DNA of 22,708 nt from an uncultured Lachnospiraceae bacterium (GTDB lineage Bacteria; Bacillota; Clostridia; Lachnospirales; Lachnospiraceae), in assembly GCA_910579425.1 (NCBI GenBank), contig CAJTVL010000062.1, positions 1 through 22,708 of the forward strand, in the 5' to 3' direction. How positions within the stretch are numbered: the stretch's first letter is position 1; each line of letters begins with the position of its first letter. This document shows, in pieces, positions 13,877 through 22,670 of this stretch. Both the position numbers and the translations under genes were made by a program. Below the pieces are notes generated by a model. That model had not been told where the DNA came from. It saw nothing but the letters and a program-made list of their open reading frames with translations, and made no database searches.

Positions 13877-15030
13877 ATGAAAAGATCCATTATTTATATA
13901 AAGAAAAACGGCTATATAAAAAAGTAAATCAGTTATGCAGTATAACAGGAGGTTATTTGCTCCTGGCAGGAATGCTGCTGACCAGCTTTATTATATCCGC
14001 CAGTCTTATCGCTATTTCCCTTGCGATCCAGGAATTTGTGGGTATCGCTACGGGAGAATTTGAGTATCAGATCAGCAAGATATTCATTTTTGCAGGTGGG
14101 GTGGTGCTTTGCTATGCGGCTGCCATGGTTATGGGAACGATCCTTGAGGCCGGTTATACAAACAGGGTGGAGAAAAAGATCCGCTTTTTGCTTATAGGGC
14201 ATATTATGGAAAGTAAGCAGCAGTTAATGGAGGCCTATCATTCGGCAGATATAATGACACGCCTGACAGTGGATACGGAACGGGTTACCAACATTATGCC
14301 GCAGATATTCGGACAAATGGCGGCTGAAATCTTACCTGCAATTATGGCGTTAGTTACGATGCTGGCTATGAACTGGAAGATGGCGCTGATTATGCTGGCA
14401 GTGGTTCCCTGTATTATTATTGTTATTTCCTTTGTATCGCCCATGCAGCAGAAGGCGGCGCATAAGGACGTTGACAACGAAGGAAGAAACCGGTCTTATA
14501 TGACGGAGGTTTTCACGCACCGGAGCCTTTTCTGGGTTTACAGGATGAGGGAAGCTGTGCTGAGAGAAACGAAGGAGCTATATGAGCAAAAGGCGAAGAG
14601 TAAACTTTTATTAAGCTTCCTCCAGGGAATTACATCATTTTTAAACAGCTTCATCGGTTTTGCATTATTGTTTGTAACAATGGGGGTAGGGGCAGTTTTT
14701 GCGGTTAAAGGAGAGATTAATGTAGGAACCCTGATTGCAATGGTACAACTGACGAACTATGTTTTGCTTCCGATCAACGCTATGTCCGGATGGATCAGAA
14801 AGTTCAGCGAGGTTAAAGCAAGCATTGACAGGATAGAGGAAATTATGACCCTGCCGGTATATGAGAAGCAGGAAGCTCAGACAGAAACGGATCGAAAAGT
14901 CGCTTCTTTATAAATAGAAGATTTGACATTCCGATATAATGAAAATGAAGAGCAGGTGCTTCGGGGCGTGAATGCCGCATTTCAGATCGGAACAAATTGC
15001 ATCATTGGGGAAAGTGGAAGCGGGAAAAGG
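13877..15030 (+). pseudogene. ABC exporter with three lesions
   Basis: The ATG at 13877 has AGGAGG upstream and opens a frame of only 16 codons (MKRSIIYIKKNGYIKK). The adjacent frame gives YKEKRLYKKVNQLCSITGG and continues into an ABC membrane domain, so a small indel near 13898 has split the start. The membrane domain (MTRLTVDTERVTNIMPQIFG and about five helices) runs to 14910. There TAA stops the frame in the linker, and IEDLTFRYNENEEQVLRGV continues in the same frame beyond it. The ATPase domain reaches Walker A (GESGSGK at 15007-15027) and then ends abruptly in unrelated sequence. Everything after Walker A is deleted. It was probably the peptide exporter or immunity transporter of the adjacent LytTR system. 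Confidence 0.85.
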
Positions 15031-15051
15031 CGGAAACTATTATGTAGAAAA

Positions 15052-15101
15052 GGGGATCAGGCAACAGCAGGGGGCGCTGCTGCTGTCTGATCCCCTTCTT
15101 T
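15052..15101. terminator. Bidirectional terminator
   Basis: GGGGATCAG (15052-15060) pairs with CTGATCCCC (15087-15095), continued by CAGCAG/CTGCTG inside. T-rich flanks follow on both strands. It ends the minus-strand exporter operon and caps the deletion scar on the plus side. Confidence 0.85.
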
Positions 15102-15111
15102 TCCAGTGGCT

Positions 15112-16944
15112 TTACTGATAAGCCCGGGCCTGCAATTCCCACATCCTGCAGTATTCGCCGCCCAGCTTAAGGAGCTGGGTGTGGGTACCCTGCTCCACAA
15201 TACGCCCTTCCTTCATCATGTAAATGCAGTCCGCATCCCGGGCCGTGGCAAGGCGGTGGGAGATAAAGATTACGGTTTTATCCTCTGCGATTTCCTTAAG
15301 CTCCTGGTTTAATTTGAATTCGGAGGCCGGATCTAAGGCGCTGGAGGGTTCGTCCATGATAATCAAATCATGGTTTCTGTAAAGAGTTCTGGCAATGGCC
15401 ACCTTTTGACTCTCGCCGCCGGAGAGGTTGACTCCGTCCTTTTCAAATTCCGTGGTGAGGGGCGTCTCGATCTGGTATTTCAGCTTTCGCCCGGAGAGAT
15501 CGAACCCGGCCCGGTGCAGGGCATGTTCCACCTGGTAGGTCTCCTGTTTGTCCATGGAACACAGATCCATCACCACGTTTTCCCGAAGGGAAGCGGCATA
15601 GAGCTTGAAATCCTGGAAAACCGCTCCGATTCCATTCCGATAGTCAGAGAGCTTTAAGCAGCGTATATCCTGACCATTGCGCTCTATGACGCCCTGGCAG
15701 GGGTCATAGAGCCGCATCAGAAGCTTGACCAGCGTGGTTTTGCCTGCGCCGTTGTAGCCCACCAGGGCGATCTTCTGCCCCTTTTTGATTTCCAGATTAA
15801 TGTCGCGCAGGATTTCCTTTGGCTGGGTGGGTGTACCGCTCTTAAATTCGTTGCTTTGGCCCCCGCAAGTTTGTCCCTGGTAAGAAAAACCCACATGGGA
15901 AAAGCGCAGATGGTCAAAGCCCTCTGTCACTGCATTTTCCCCGTCCGTGATTTTGGGCTCATAGGCAAGGAAACGGCGTATTTTTTGAATAAAGGCGCCG
16001 TTGTAGGAAAAAGCGGGCAGGGAGCCGATCAGCGCCACCGTGCGTTTGATCAGCCTGCGGACAGCGGCAAGAAGGATGACAATGGAGCTCAGGGAGATGC
16101 TCTGCTTCACCATAGCCTGATACAGCAGCCAGGGAAGATACAGGGCATAAAGCAAAAGGTAAGTGGGGACATACTCCTTAAAAAGGCTGAGAAACCACAG
16201 CCGAAGTCCGTACTTTCTGTTCAGGACATTTAACCGTTCATTGCACCTGTCAAAATCCCGGATAAGGAGTTCCTTCATCTCAGGATGGAGCCGCAGCTCC
16301 TTGGCGTAATCGTGGAGATAAAAAACCCTGTGCTGATAATCCCGCTCTCTTTCCGCGTACAGCCGCTCCAGCTTAAGCTTTTCCTGGAGTCTGAAATAGG
16401 CATGGCTGGCAAGGTAGCTTACCAGGCCGCAGAGAATGGCAAGAACAAGTCCGGTTTTATCCGTGGCAAACAGGAAAGAGAAGTACAGTACGGCGTTTGT
16501 GAGCTCAAAGAGAAAAGCCTTGCCGTCGTCCATAAACCGCTCCACGCACTGATCGGCCTGGGTGGTGGAGAGCACGAAATCATTATAAAAATCAGGGTCG
16601 TCATAACAGGATAAATCCATAGTCTGAGCTTTCTCGTAGATTTTTCTGCGCAGGGCAAAGCTCAGCACAGGCTTGATGCGGTCAAAGGACCACTGGAAAT
16701 AGATGCTGTCAATGAACTGATGCACCACAAACACCAGGAATACTCCCAGAGTCAGAAGGGCCACCTGGGAAAAGGGTGCGCCGTTTTCCACTGCATTCAG
16801 GTTATATCCGATCCAGACCGTGTATTCCAGGAAGACAAAGGCGCTTTGTTCAACGGCGGCAAACAGGTTAAAGAGAAGGAGCCTGGGTGAGGTCTTAAGG
16901 CAAAAGCGAAACAGCCACCAAAGGCCGGATAATGTTTTTTTCAT
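15112..16944 (-). CDS. ABC exporter half-subunit (second gene of the pair)
   Basis: The protein is 610 residues: a membrane domain with about six helices over residues 1-330 and an ATPase domain after. The ATPase has Walker A VGYNGAGKTTLVKLLMRLYD, LSGGESQK signature, Walker B LIIMDEPSSALDP and ISHRLATAR, so all catalytic residues are present. An insert of about 20 residues rich in Gly, Gln and Thr (from QTCGGQSNEF) interrupts the start of the ATPase domain. No C39 peptidase domain is present. The start codon overlaps the stop of the upstream subunit by ATGA, so the two are translationally coupled and likely form a heterodimer. The substrate is probably a peptide or drug-like molecule, judging from the divergent LytTR/GHKL system. 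Confidence 0.9.
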   Translation of the reverse strand: MKKTLSGLWWLFRFCLKTSPRLLLFNLFAAVEQSAFVFLEYTVWIGYNLNAVENGAPFSQVALLTLGVFLVFVVHQFIDSIYFQWSFDRIKPVLSFALRRKIYEKAQTMDLSCYDDPDFYNDFVLSTTQADQCVERFMDDGKAFLFELTNAVLYFSFLFATDKTGLVLAILCGLVSYLASHAYFRLQEKLKLERLYAERERDYQHRVFYLHDYAKELRLHPEMKELLIRDFDRCNERLNVLNRKYGLRLWFLSLFKEYVPTYLLLYALYLPWLLYQAMVKQSISLSSIVILLAAVRRLIKRTVALIGSLPAFSYNGAFIQKIRRFLAYEPKITDGENAVTEGFDHLRFSHVGFSYQGQTCGGQSNEFKSGTPTQPKEILRDINLEIKKGQKIALVGYNGAGKTTLVKLLMRLYDPCQGVIERNGQDIRCLKLSDYRNGIGAVFQDFKLYAASLRENVVMDLCSMDKQETYQVEHALHRAGFDLSGRKLKYQIETPLTTEFEKDGVNLSGGESQKVAIARTLYRNHDLIIMDEPSSALDPASEFKLNQELKEIAEDKTVIFISHRLATARDADCIYMMKEGRIVEQGTHTQLLKLGGEYCRMWELQARAYQ

Positions 16945-18803
16945 AAAGAAATTCCTCCTTTTTTCGGAAAATCAGGGTTCTCAAAGGCCTTTTCCTTTTG
17001 ATACTGCCGGGCCTGCATCTGGTAAAGGGCGGAGTATTCCCCCTCCGCCTCCATGAGGCTTGCATGGGTTCCCTGCTCCGAAATCCGTCCGTCCTTTAAG
17101 ACGATAATCTTTTCCATGTCCTGTACACAGGAGAGCCGATGGGAGATGAGCAGAAGAATCCGTCCCTGAGCATCCTTTTTGATGCTTTCCATCAGGTCAT
17201 GCTCCGAGATTGGATCCAGGGCGCTGGAGGGCTCGTCAAAGATCCGGATGGGGGTATCCTGAAAAAAAGCCCTGGCCGCCACCAGCTTTTGTGCCTGTCC
17301 GCCGGAAAGGACGGCGCCCTGGGGATCAAATTCCCGTGTCAGGACAGTGTCCATGCCTTTAGGCAGTTTTTTTACAACAGAATCGATTCCGGACCGGGAA
17401 AGGGCATTCCAAAGAGGCTCAGGGTCCGTATCCTGTCCCTTCTCCCGGCCCATCACCAGGTTATCCCGGATGCTCCGGGCAAAGATTTTTCCGTCCTGGA
17501 AGGCTGCGGTAAACAGGCTTCGGTAGGCTTTCAGGTTATATTCCTTAATGTTGATGCCGTTTAACAGAATTTCACCCTCCGTAGGGTCATAAAGGCGCAT
17601 CAGGAGTTTGATCAGGGTGGACTTGCCTGCGCCGTTGTAGCCCACCAGAGCGCAGGCCTGTCCGCTTTTTAAGGTGAAACTGATATTTTTCAGGGTCATC
17701 CGGCCGTTCTGATAGGCAAAGCCCACATTGCGAAATTCGATACTTCGGATCTCCTGATCCGGCAGGATCCCCTCCCAGTCCTCGGGAATGGCAGGCTCAT
17801 AGGCCATGAAATCCCGTAGATTCTGGATAAAGAGGCTGTTTTTCATGCTCTCCAACAAAGCCTTTGTATAGGAGATGAGGATCCAGGAGACGGAGGTCAT
17901 CAGGCTGGTAAGGATCACGAAGTCGGATAAGGGCATGGTTTTGGAAACCATAGCCCGGTAGGCTCCGTAGAAGATCACGCCCTCGAAGATGATGACAAAG
18001 GTGAAGTAGAGATACCCCCATCCCAGCAGGATGTTTTTCACCATATATTTGTCCATGGTGCCCGTGATGCCCGCCTCGGCCTCCTTTTGCTTCTTTTCCA
18101 TCACATGGAAAATGTCGGTCATGCGAAGCTCCTTGGCATAGTCCGCCAGATGAATGACACGGTTAATGTAATCGGCGATGCGGCGGAAGATCATGGATTC
18201 CTCATAGATCCGGTAGGACAGCCTGTTGAGGGCATTGGCAAACACGAAATTTCCGATCAGAGGGGCTATGACGAAAAGGATTACCCACCGGTCGATGCGG
18301 ATCATCATTACCCAGGAGACGGCCACAGCCGCGGTGCCGATGATAATCTGCCACAGATTGCCGATGGTTTTGATCAGCCGCTGGTCGCTTTGGGCCATAG
18401 CCATCATATATCGGTTATAAAATTCACTGTTCTCAAAACAGGACAGATCGTTGTTTCCCGCCTTCTGATATAAGGTGCGGTAAAGCCCCTGATAAATTTT
18501 TACGTCGGTTACCGGAAGGAGCAGGTTGTCATACCAGCCGTTATAGAGAAAGACCAGGAAAAACAAACCTACCGTAAAAGCCAGGAAAAAAAGGATTTCT
18601 TGAAAACTGCCTCCCGTTTCGATCAGAGAGAGCACCTTTTTCAAAAAATATCCGGAAAAGAAGAGATATTCAAACTGATCCAGCCCGGAGCGGATGCCGG
18701 AGAAAACCACCCGGGAGGGGCAGATGCGCAGGGCAAAGCCCATGATGTACAGGTTGTTTCTGACTGCCTGGACGACAGTTCCGGTTTTTTTAGTCTTTTT
18801 CAT
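16941..18803 (-). CDS. ABC exporter half-subunit (first gene of the pair)
   Basis: The protein is 620 residues. The start at 18803 (MKKTKKTGTVVQAVRNNLYI) is chosen because anything further upstream is antisense of the divergent regulator; the AAAGGAA site is rather far, about 14 bases away. A membrane domain is followed by an ATPase with Walker A VGYNGAGKSTLIKLLMRLYD, LSGGQAQK signature, Walker B RIFDEPSSALDP and ISHRLSCVQ. It is clearly related to the subunit downstream. Its promoter (TATACT at 18850-18855, minus strand) lies next to 21-bp-period repeats that may bind the divergent LytTR regulator. Confidence 0.9.
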   Translation of the reverse strand: MKKTKKTGTVVQAVRNNLYIMGFALRICPSRVVFSGIRSGLDQFEYLFFSGYFLKKVLSLIETGGSFQEILFFLAFTVGLFFLVFLYNGWYDNLLLPVTDVKIYQGLYRTLYQKAGNNDLSCFENSEFYNRYMMAMAQSDQRLIKTIGNLWQIIIGTAAVAVSWVMMIRIDRWVILFVIAPLIGNFVFANALNRLSYRIYEESMIFRRIADYINRVIHLADYAKELRMTDIFHVMEKKQKEAEAGITGTMDKYMVKNILLGWGYLYFTFVIIFEGVIFYGAYRAMVSKTMPLSDFVILTSLMTSVSWILISYTKALLESMKNSLFIQNLRDFMAYEPAIPEDWEGILPDQEIRSIEFRNVGFAYQNGRMTLKNISFTLKSGQACALVGYNGAGKSTLIKLLMRLYDPTEGEILLNGINIKEYNLKAYRSLFTAAFQDGKIFARSIRDNLVMGREKGQDTDPEPLWNALSRSGIDSVVKKLPKGMDTVLTREFDPQGAVLSGGQAQKLVAARAFFQDTPIRIFDEPSSALDPISEHDLMESIKKDAQGRILLLISHRLSCVQDMEKIIVLKDGRISEQGTHASLMEAEGEYSALYQMQARQYQKEKAFENPDFPKKGGISL

Positions 18804-18849
18804 TTGGTTATCAGATTCCTTTCTTTGCAGAGTGCTGCTCGTTTGGTTT

Positions 18850-18879
18850 AGTATACCTGTCCGGGAGGGAAAAATCCAA
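18850..18879 (-). promoter_or_regulatory. Promoter of exporter pair
   Basis: On the minus strand TTGGAT (18879-18874), 18-bp spacer, TATACT (18855-18850). The -35 is imperfect and sits 2 bp from the repeat at 18882, compatible with activation. Confidence 0.5.
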
Positions 18880-18881
18880 AC

Positions 18882-18915
18882 TTGTCCTTCAATTCCAGCT
18901 CTTTGTCCCTGAATC
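18882..18915. promoter_or_regulatory. Direct repeats between divergent promoters, putative LytTR site
   Basis: TTGTCCTTCAATT (18882-18894) and TTGTCCCTGAATC (18903-18915) agree at 10 of 13 positions with a 21-bp period. They lie between the exporter promoter and the regulator promoter. The spacing matches LytTR binding habits; sequence specificity is untested. Confidence 0.5.
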
Positions 18916-18929
18916 GGCAGCGAAAAAGA

Positions 18930-18958
18930 TTGTTTTGATGGGGGATACTGTTTATAAT
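18930..18958 (+). promoter_or_regulatory. Promoter of LytTR regulator (system 2)
   Basis: TTGTTT (18930-18935), 17-bp spacer, TATAAT (18953-18958), a good sigma-A promoter 43 bases before the ATG. Confidence 0.7.
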
Positions 18959-19001
18959 AAGAAAGAGCGACAGAAAATACCAGGGGGCAGAGGCGATAAG
19001 T

Positions 19002-19772
19002 ATGATCAGAGTAGGTCTGTGTGATGATGATCCGGTTTTGCTGAAAAAACTGAATAGCTTTGTGTCGGACTGCTATGCAGAAAACCAGATTTTTGCCAAA
19101 GCCCAGGCTTTTGAGAAGGGGCAGGCTCTGCTTTATGAGATCGAGGACGGCGCCTGGTTCGATCTTTTGCTGCTGGATATTGAGATGCCCGGTTTGAGCG
19201 GCATGGAGCTTGCCGCCCGGGTGAAAAAGCTTTTGCCAAAGGCGCTGATTATTTTTATCACCTCCCACATGGAATATGTGCTGGATGCCTATGAACTGTC
19301 GGTGTTCCGTTATGTTCCCAAGGCAGATCAGGGGGAGCGGCTTACCCATGCCCTTTTAGACGCGGCGGCCATGGTGGAGGTGCAGCTTCGGGAAAGCTAT
19401 ATTATCCAAAACCAGAACCGCCTGGAGCGGATTCCACTGCAAAACCTTCTTTATATTACCCACGAGGGCAAAAACGCGCTGTTGGTCACGGATCTTTCCG
19501 GAGGGGAAAATTCCGGCAGGGGAAATTTGTCCCTGCCGGGGAAGGAAAATCTCTGCTTCCGGGTGCGCAAATCCCTTCAGCAGGTGTATGAAGAGCTGGA
19601 TGACAGGGAGTTTTTCTTTATCGACAGAGGCTGTATTGTGAATCTGTCCCGGATCATGAGCATTAAAGAGGACTTTTGTATTTTAAAGGACGGCACCCGG
19701 CTTGGCGTCAGCCAGTCCAGGATGCCCGGGCTTAAGGAGCGGCTTCTGGAATTCTGGAAGCATCATATTTAA
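19002..19772 (+). CDS. LytTR family response regulator (system 2)
   Basis: The protein is 256 residues. Receiver motifs: GLCDDD (D8, D9), phosphoacceptor D59 in LLLLDIEMPGLSG, and K near 107 in RYVPKADQ. The LytTR domain follows from about 140 (RIPLQNLLYITHEGKNALLV, then FFFIDRGCIVNLSRIMSIKE, and LGVSQSRMPGLKERLLEF). It is followed 23 bases later by its kinase gene and is divergent from the ABC exporter pair, its most likely target. Unlike system 1 all genes of this system are open. Confidence 0.9.
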   Translation: MIRVGLCDDDPVLLKKLNSFVSDCYAENQIFAKAQAFEKGQALLYEIEDGAWFDLLLLDIEMPGLSGMELAARVKKLLPKALIIFITSHMEYVLDAYELSVFRYVPKADQGERLTHALLDAAAMVEVQLRESYIIQNQNRLERIPLQNLLYITHEGKNALLVTDLSGGENSGRGNLSLPGKENLCFRVRKSLQQVYEELDDREFFFIDRGCIVNLSRIMSIKEDFCILKDGTRLGVSQSRMPGLKERLLEFWKHHI

Positions 19773-19795
19773 TAATATGCGTGAGAGGAGGGGCA

Positions 19796-20503
19796 ATGGG
19801 AGGCGTTTCGAAAAAGGAAGCGGAAAAGGTAAGGATGCTCGGCGAGCAGTACGAGCGGCTTCAGAGAGCGTGGTCAGAAAATGCCATGCTTTTTCACGAT
19901 ATGGGAAACCACCTGCAGACCATTTTTCATCTGGCACAGGCCGGAGAAAACGAGGAAATCTGCCGTTATATCAGCCGGATCAGCAAGCCTGTGGAGCAGC
20001 TTGGCAGCATATATTTTACGGGAGTGGGGGTTGTGGATGCAGTATTGAACGCCAAGAAGCAGCTTGCCGAAGAAAGAGGCTATGAAATGGATGTGAATGC
20101 CCAACTGCCTGCCAACACGGGAATTTCTGAGGATGATTTCTGCACGGTTTTAACGAATTTGCTGGACAATGCCATTGAGTCCATGGACAGGGAAAAGGCC
20201 GGTCGGGCTGCAATGGAGAAAGGAGAGCAGGGGATGGGGGAGTTTGAGAGGGCGTATCCTCCAATTGAAGTTTCCCTGCGCCACATTCATCACTTCCTGG
20301 TCGTCCGTGTGACCAATCCCTGTACGGAAGAACGCCCCCAGGGGCGCGGCTTTTTTGCTACCTCCAAGAGGGACAGGAGCCGTCACGGATGGGGGTTAAA
20401 AAACGTACAAAAAGCGGTGAGGAAATATAACGGTTTTCTGACCCTGGAGGTAAAGGATGGGAAATTTGCGGTATCGGCCCTGTTGTTTTTTGGAGACAAA
20501 TAG
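19796..20503 (+). CDS. GHKL histidine kinase without a membrane sensor domain
   Basis: The protein is 235 residues. The ATG at 19796 follows GAGGAGG; a GTG at 19781 would add five residues and overlap that site. The H-box is MLFHDMGNHLQTIFHL (His34), the N-box VLTNLLDNAIES, and the G-box HGWGLKNVQKAVRKYNG, so catalytic parts are complete. Only ~30 residues of coiled helix precede the His, with no membrane helix. AgrC/VirS-like relatives normally have 5-7 helices, about 200 residues more. It may be a natural soluble form or a truncated gene; the tight fit of its ribosome site and regulator argues for a functional soluble form. Confidence 0.85.
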   Translation: MGGVSKKEAEKVRMLGEQYERLQRAWSENAMLFHDMGNHLQTIFHLAQAGENEEICRYISRISKPVEQLGSIYFTGVGVVDAVLNAKKQLAEERGYEMDVNAQLPANTGISEDDFCTVLTNLLDNAIESMDREKAGRAAMEKGEQGMGEFERAYPPIEVSLRHIHHFLVVRVTNPCTEERPQGRGFFATSKRDRSRHGWGLKNVQKAVRKYNGFLTLEVKDGKFAVSALLFFGDK

Positions 20504-20530
20504 AAAAAATCATTTTAGAATGACTTTTTC
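20504..20530 (+). terminator. A/T-rich terminator
   Basis: AAAAATCATT pairs with AATGACTTTTT (one mismatch) across a TTAG loop, ending in a T-run. It closes the regulator-kinase operon. Confidence 0.65.
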
Positions 20531-20605
20531 TTTAAAATAAATCATTTGTGTGTTATTATTTTTAAGAATAGTCAGGCGGATTGCAAAGCCGAAAGAGGGA
20601 ATGGG

Positions 20606-21904
20606 ATGGAACGAAAAATCATGCAGGAGCTTGTGGCATGGAGAGAAATGAAGAAAAACAGGATGCCTCTGCTCCTATATGGCGTAAGACAGGTGGGAAA
20701 AACCTATATTTTAAGGGAATTTGGGGATCGTTATTACAAGAACAGCCTTTATATTAATTTTGAGCGTATGCAGGCTGCTGCCGATTTTTTCAGGGGAGAG
20801 CTTTCTCCCGAAAGGATTATACACCTGCTGGAGGAATATTTCGGTCAAAAGATAATCCCGGAGGAGACTCTGCTTATTTTTGATGAGATTCAGGCCTGTG
20901 AGAGGGCGCTTACGTCCTTAAAGTATTTTTGTGAGGAAGCGCCTGAATATCATGTAGCAGCGGCCGGAAGCCTTTTGGGAGTGGCGATTCACAGGGAAAA
21001 TTATTCCTATCCGGTAGGAAAGGTGATAACCAAAACCTTATATCCTCTGGGATTCGACGAGTTTCTGCAGGCCATGGGACAGAGGCATCTTGTAAGTCTG
21101 ATATGGGAACATTACGATAAAATGGAAGAAATGCCCCAGACCCTGCACAGGGAAATTTTATATTGGTATGACAGATATTTGTTTATAGGAGGTATGCCTG
21201 CCGCGGTCAATCAATATATGGAGCGGCAGTCTCTGATCAATGTGCCGGAGGTGCAGAGTCTGATCTTAAATGCCTATACCGCGGACATGGCCAAATATAC
21301 CGGTAACGGTGAGAGTACAAAGATCAGGAGCGCATTTGCGTCGATGCCGGTACAATTGGCAAAGGAAAATAGAAAATTCCAATACAAATTAATTCGAAAG
21401 GGCGCAACCGCAGGATTGTTTGGGGATTCCATTGCCTGGCTGATATTTTCCGGAGTGGTGTTAAGCTCGGAGAGAGTTACCAGGCCGGAGGCGCCCTTGA
21501 TTGCCTTTCGGGACGTATCAGCCTTTAAGCTCTATTTGTCGGACGTGGGACTGCTCTCTGCGTTTACCAGGATCATGCCGGAGAGCATCATACGAAACGA
21601 ACTCTCAGAGCTTTATTTAGGAGCGCTGACCGAGAATTACGCGGCCCAAACCTTAAAGTCGGCAGGATATGAGCTATATTATTGGACATCGGATTCTCCG
21701 GCTGCCGAGGTGGATTTTTTAATACAATAAAAAGGAAAAGTAGTACCGGTAGAAGTAAAGTCCGGTGAAAACGTTAATTCCAGGAGCCTGAAGCATTTGC
21801 AGAGGCTTGCAGGGCCGGAGGAAATGATCCGGCTGTCCCGGAAAAATTTTGGTACGGACGGAAAAGTCCGGGCCGTTCCTTTATATGCGGCCTTTTGCCT
21901 GTAG
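20606..21904 (+). pseudogene. DUF4143 AAA-type ATPase with a premature stop
   Basis: The ATG at 20606 (MERKIMQELVAWREMKKNRM) follows GAGGG. Walker A is LLLYGVRQVGKTYILREF (GVRQVGKT at 26-33), Walker B LLIFDEIQ near 92, sensor AAAGSLLGV. The DUF4143 region follows and ends YYWTSDSPAAEVDFLIQ, then TAA at 21728-21730. The same frame continues KGKVVPVEVKSGENVNSRSL to a stop at 21902-21904. The E..DFLI...VPVEVKSG stretch is the PD-(D/E)XK-like end of the family, so the stop falls in its middle. The product is 374 residues instead of 432 and lacks the EVK part. A one-base change from AAA to TAA would explain it. Confidence 0.85.
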
Positions 21905-21995
21905 TGTGCCCTGCAGCGCATATTTCCTGTAGCGCGATATTGCAATGGCCGCGATATAAAAAACATATTTGTTCAATAAAAGGAGCAGAAAGCGG

Positions 21996-22670
21996 ATGGA
22001 AAACAAACAAACAAAACCAAAGCTGAAATGGATCATGGGACTGGGGCTGGCCTTATGCCTGCTGGCTGTGGGCGGAGCTATTGCATTTAATAAGTGGAAC
22101 GAGTCTGCCTCGGCGAAATTTGACGACTACACTCAGGAGCTGTTTCAGGAGGATGTGGTACAAAATACCATAAACCTTCATTACACCCTGGCAAACCCTG
22201 AAAATTACGGGATCACGGACTATGAAGTTACCCTGGGATCCGTCTCTCTTGCCGATGTGGAGGAGGGGTATGCAGAGCTGGAGGACATGAAAAAGAATTT
22301 GGAGGGCTTCCGGCGCTCAGGCCTGACCAAAGACCAGCAGCTCACCTACGATATTCTGTTGGATTATGTGCAGACAGAGCTATCGGTGAAGGATTTGCCG
22401 CTTTATGCGGAGGTGCTTGGCCCCATCAGCGGTTACCAGTCGCAGCTTCCGGTGATTCTGGCAGAGTACACCTTTCGGCGGGAGCGGGATATTGAGGATT
22501 ATCTCACCCTGGTTTCCGGAATAGACGAGATGGCGGAGGAATTGATTGAGTTTGAAAGGGAAAAGGCGCAGGCCGGGCTTTTTATGTCGGACTATGCCGC
22601 GGACACGATTATTTCCCAGTGTGAGGAGTTTATAGCAAACCCGGAAGAAAACTATATCCTGAATCAGTGA
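21996..22670 (+). pseudogene. DUF885-like exported protein, N-terminal part only
   Basis: The frame is 224 residues from the ATG at 21996 (AGGAG ten bases upstream). A basic start and a single helix (residues 12-31, KWIMGLGLALCLLAVGGAIA) anchor it outside. The body reads TINLHYTLANPENYGI, DLPLYAEVLGPISGYQSQLP, YTFRRERDIEDYLTLV and ISQCEEFIANPEENYI. This matches the first third of DUF885 proteins, putative metallopeptidases of about 550-600 residues. The HExxH-bearing part is absent because the frame stops at 22668-22670 and the following 38 bases do not continue the family in any frame I could read. The rest may lie beyond the window after a frameshift, so gene status is uncertain. Confidence 0.65.

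Noticed and set aside
13877..13927. 16-codon frame with an excellent ribosome site, a candidate signal peptide gene between kinase and exporter
   Set aside because: The neighbouring frame from the same bases continues the exporter's N-terminus, so this is the displaced start of that gene. It also has no leader or cyclisation motif.
18804..19349. N-terminal extension of the first exporter subunit up to 19349
   Set aside because: The extra ~180 residues are antisense of the LytTR regulator and lack ABC features; two promoters lie in between.
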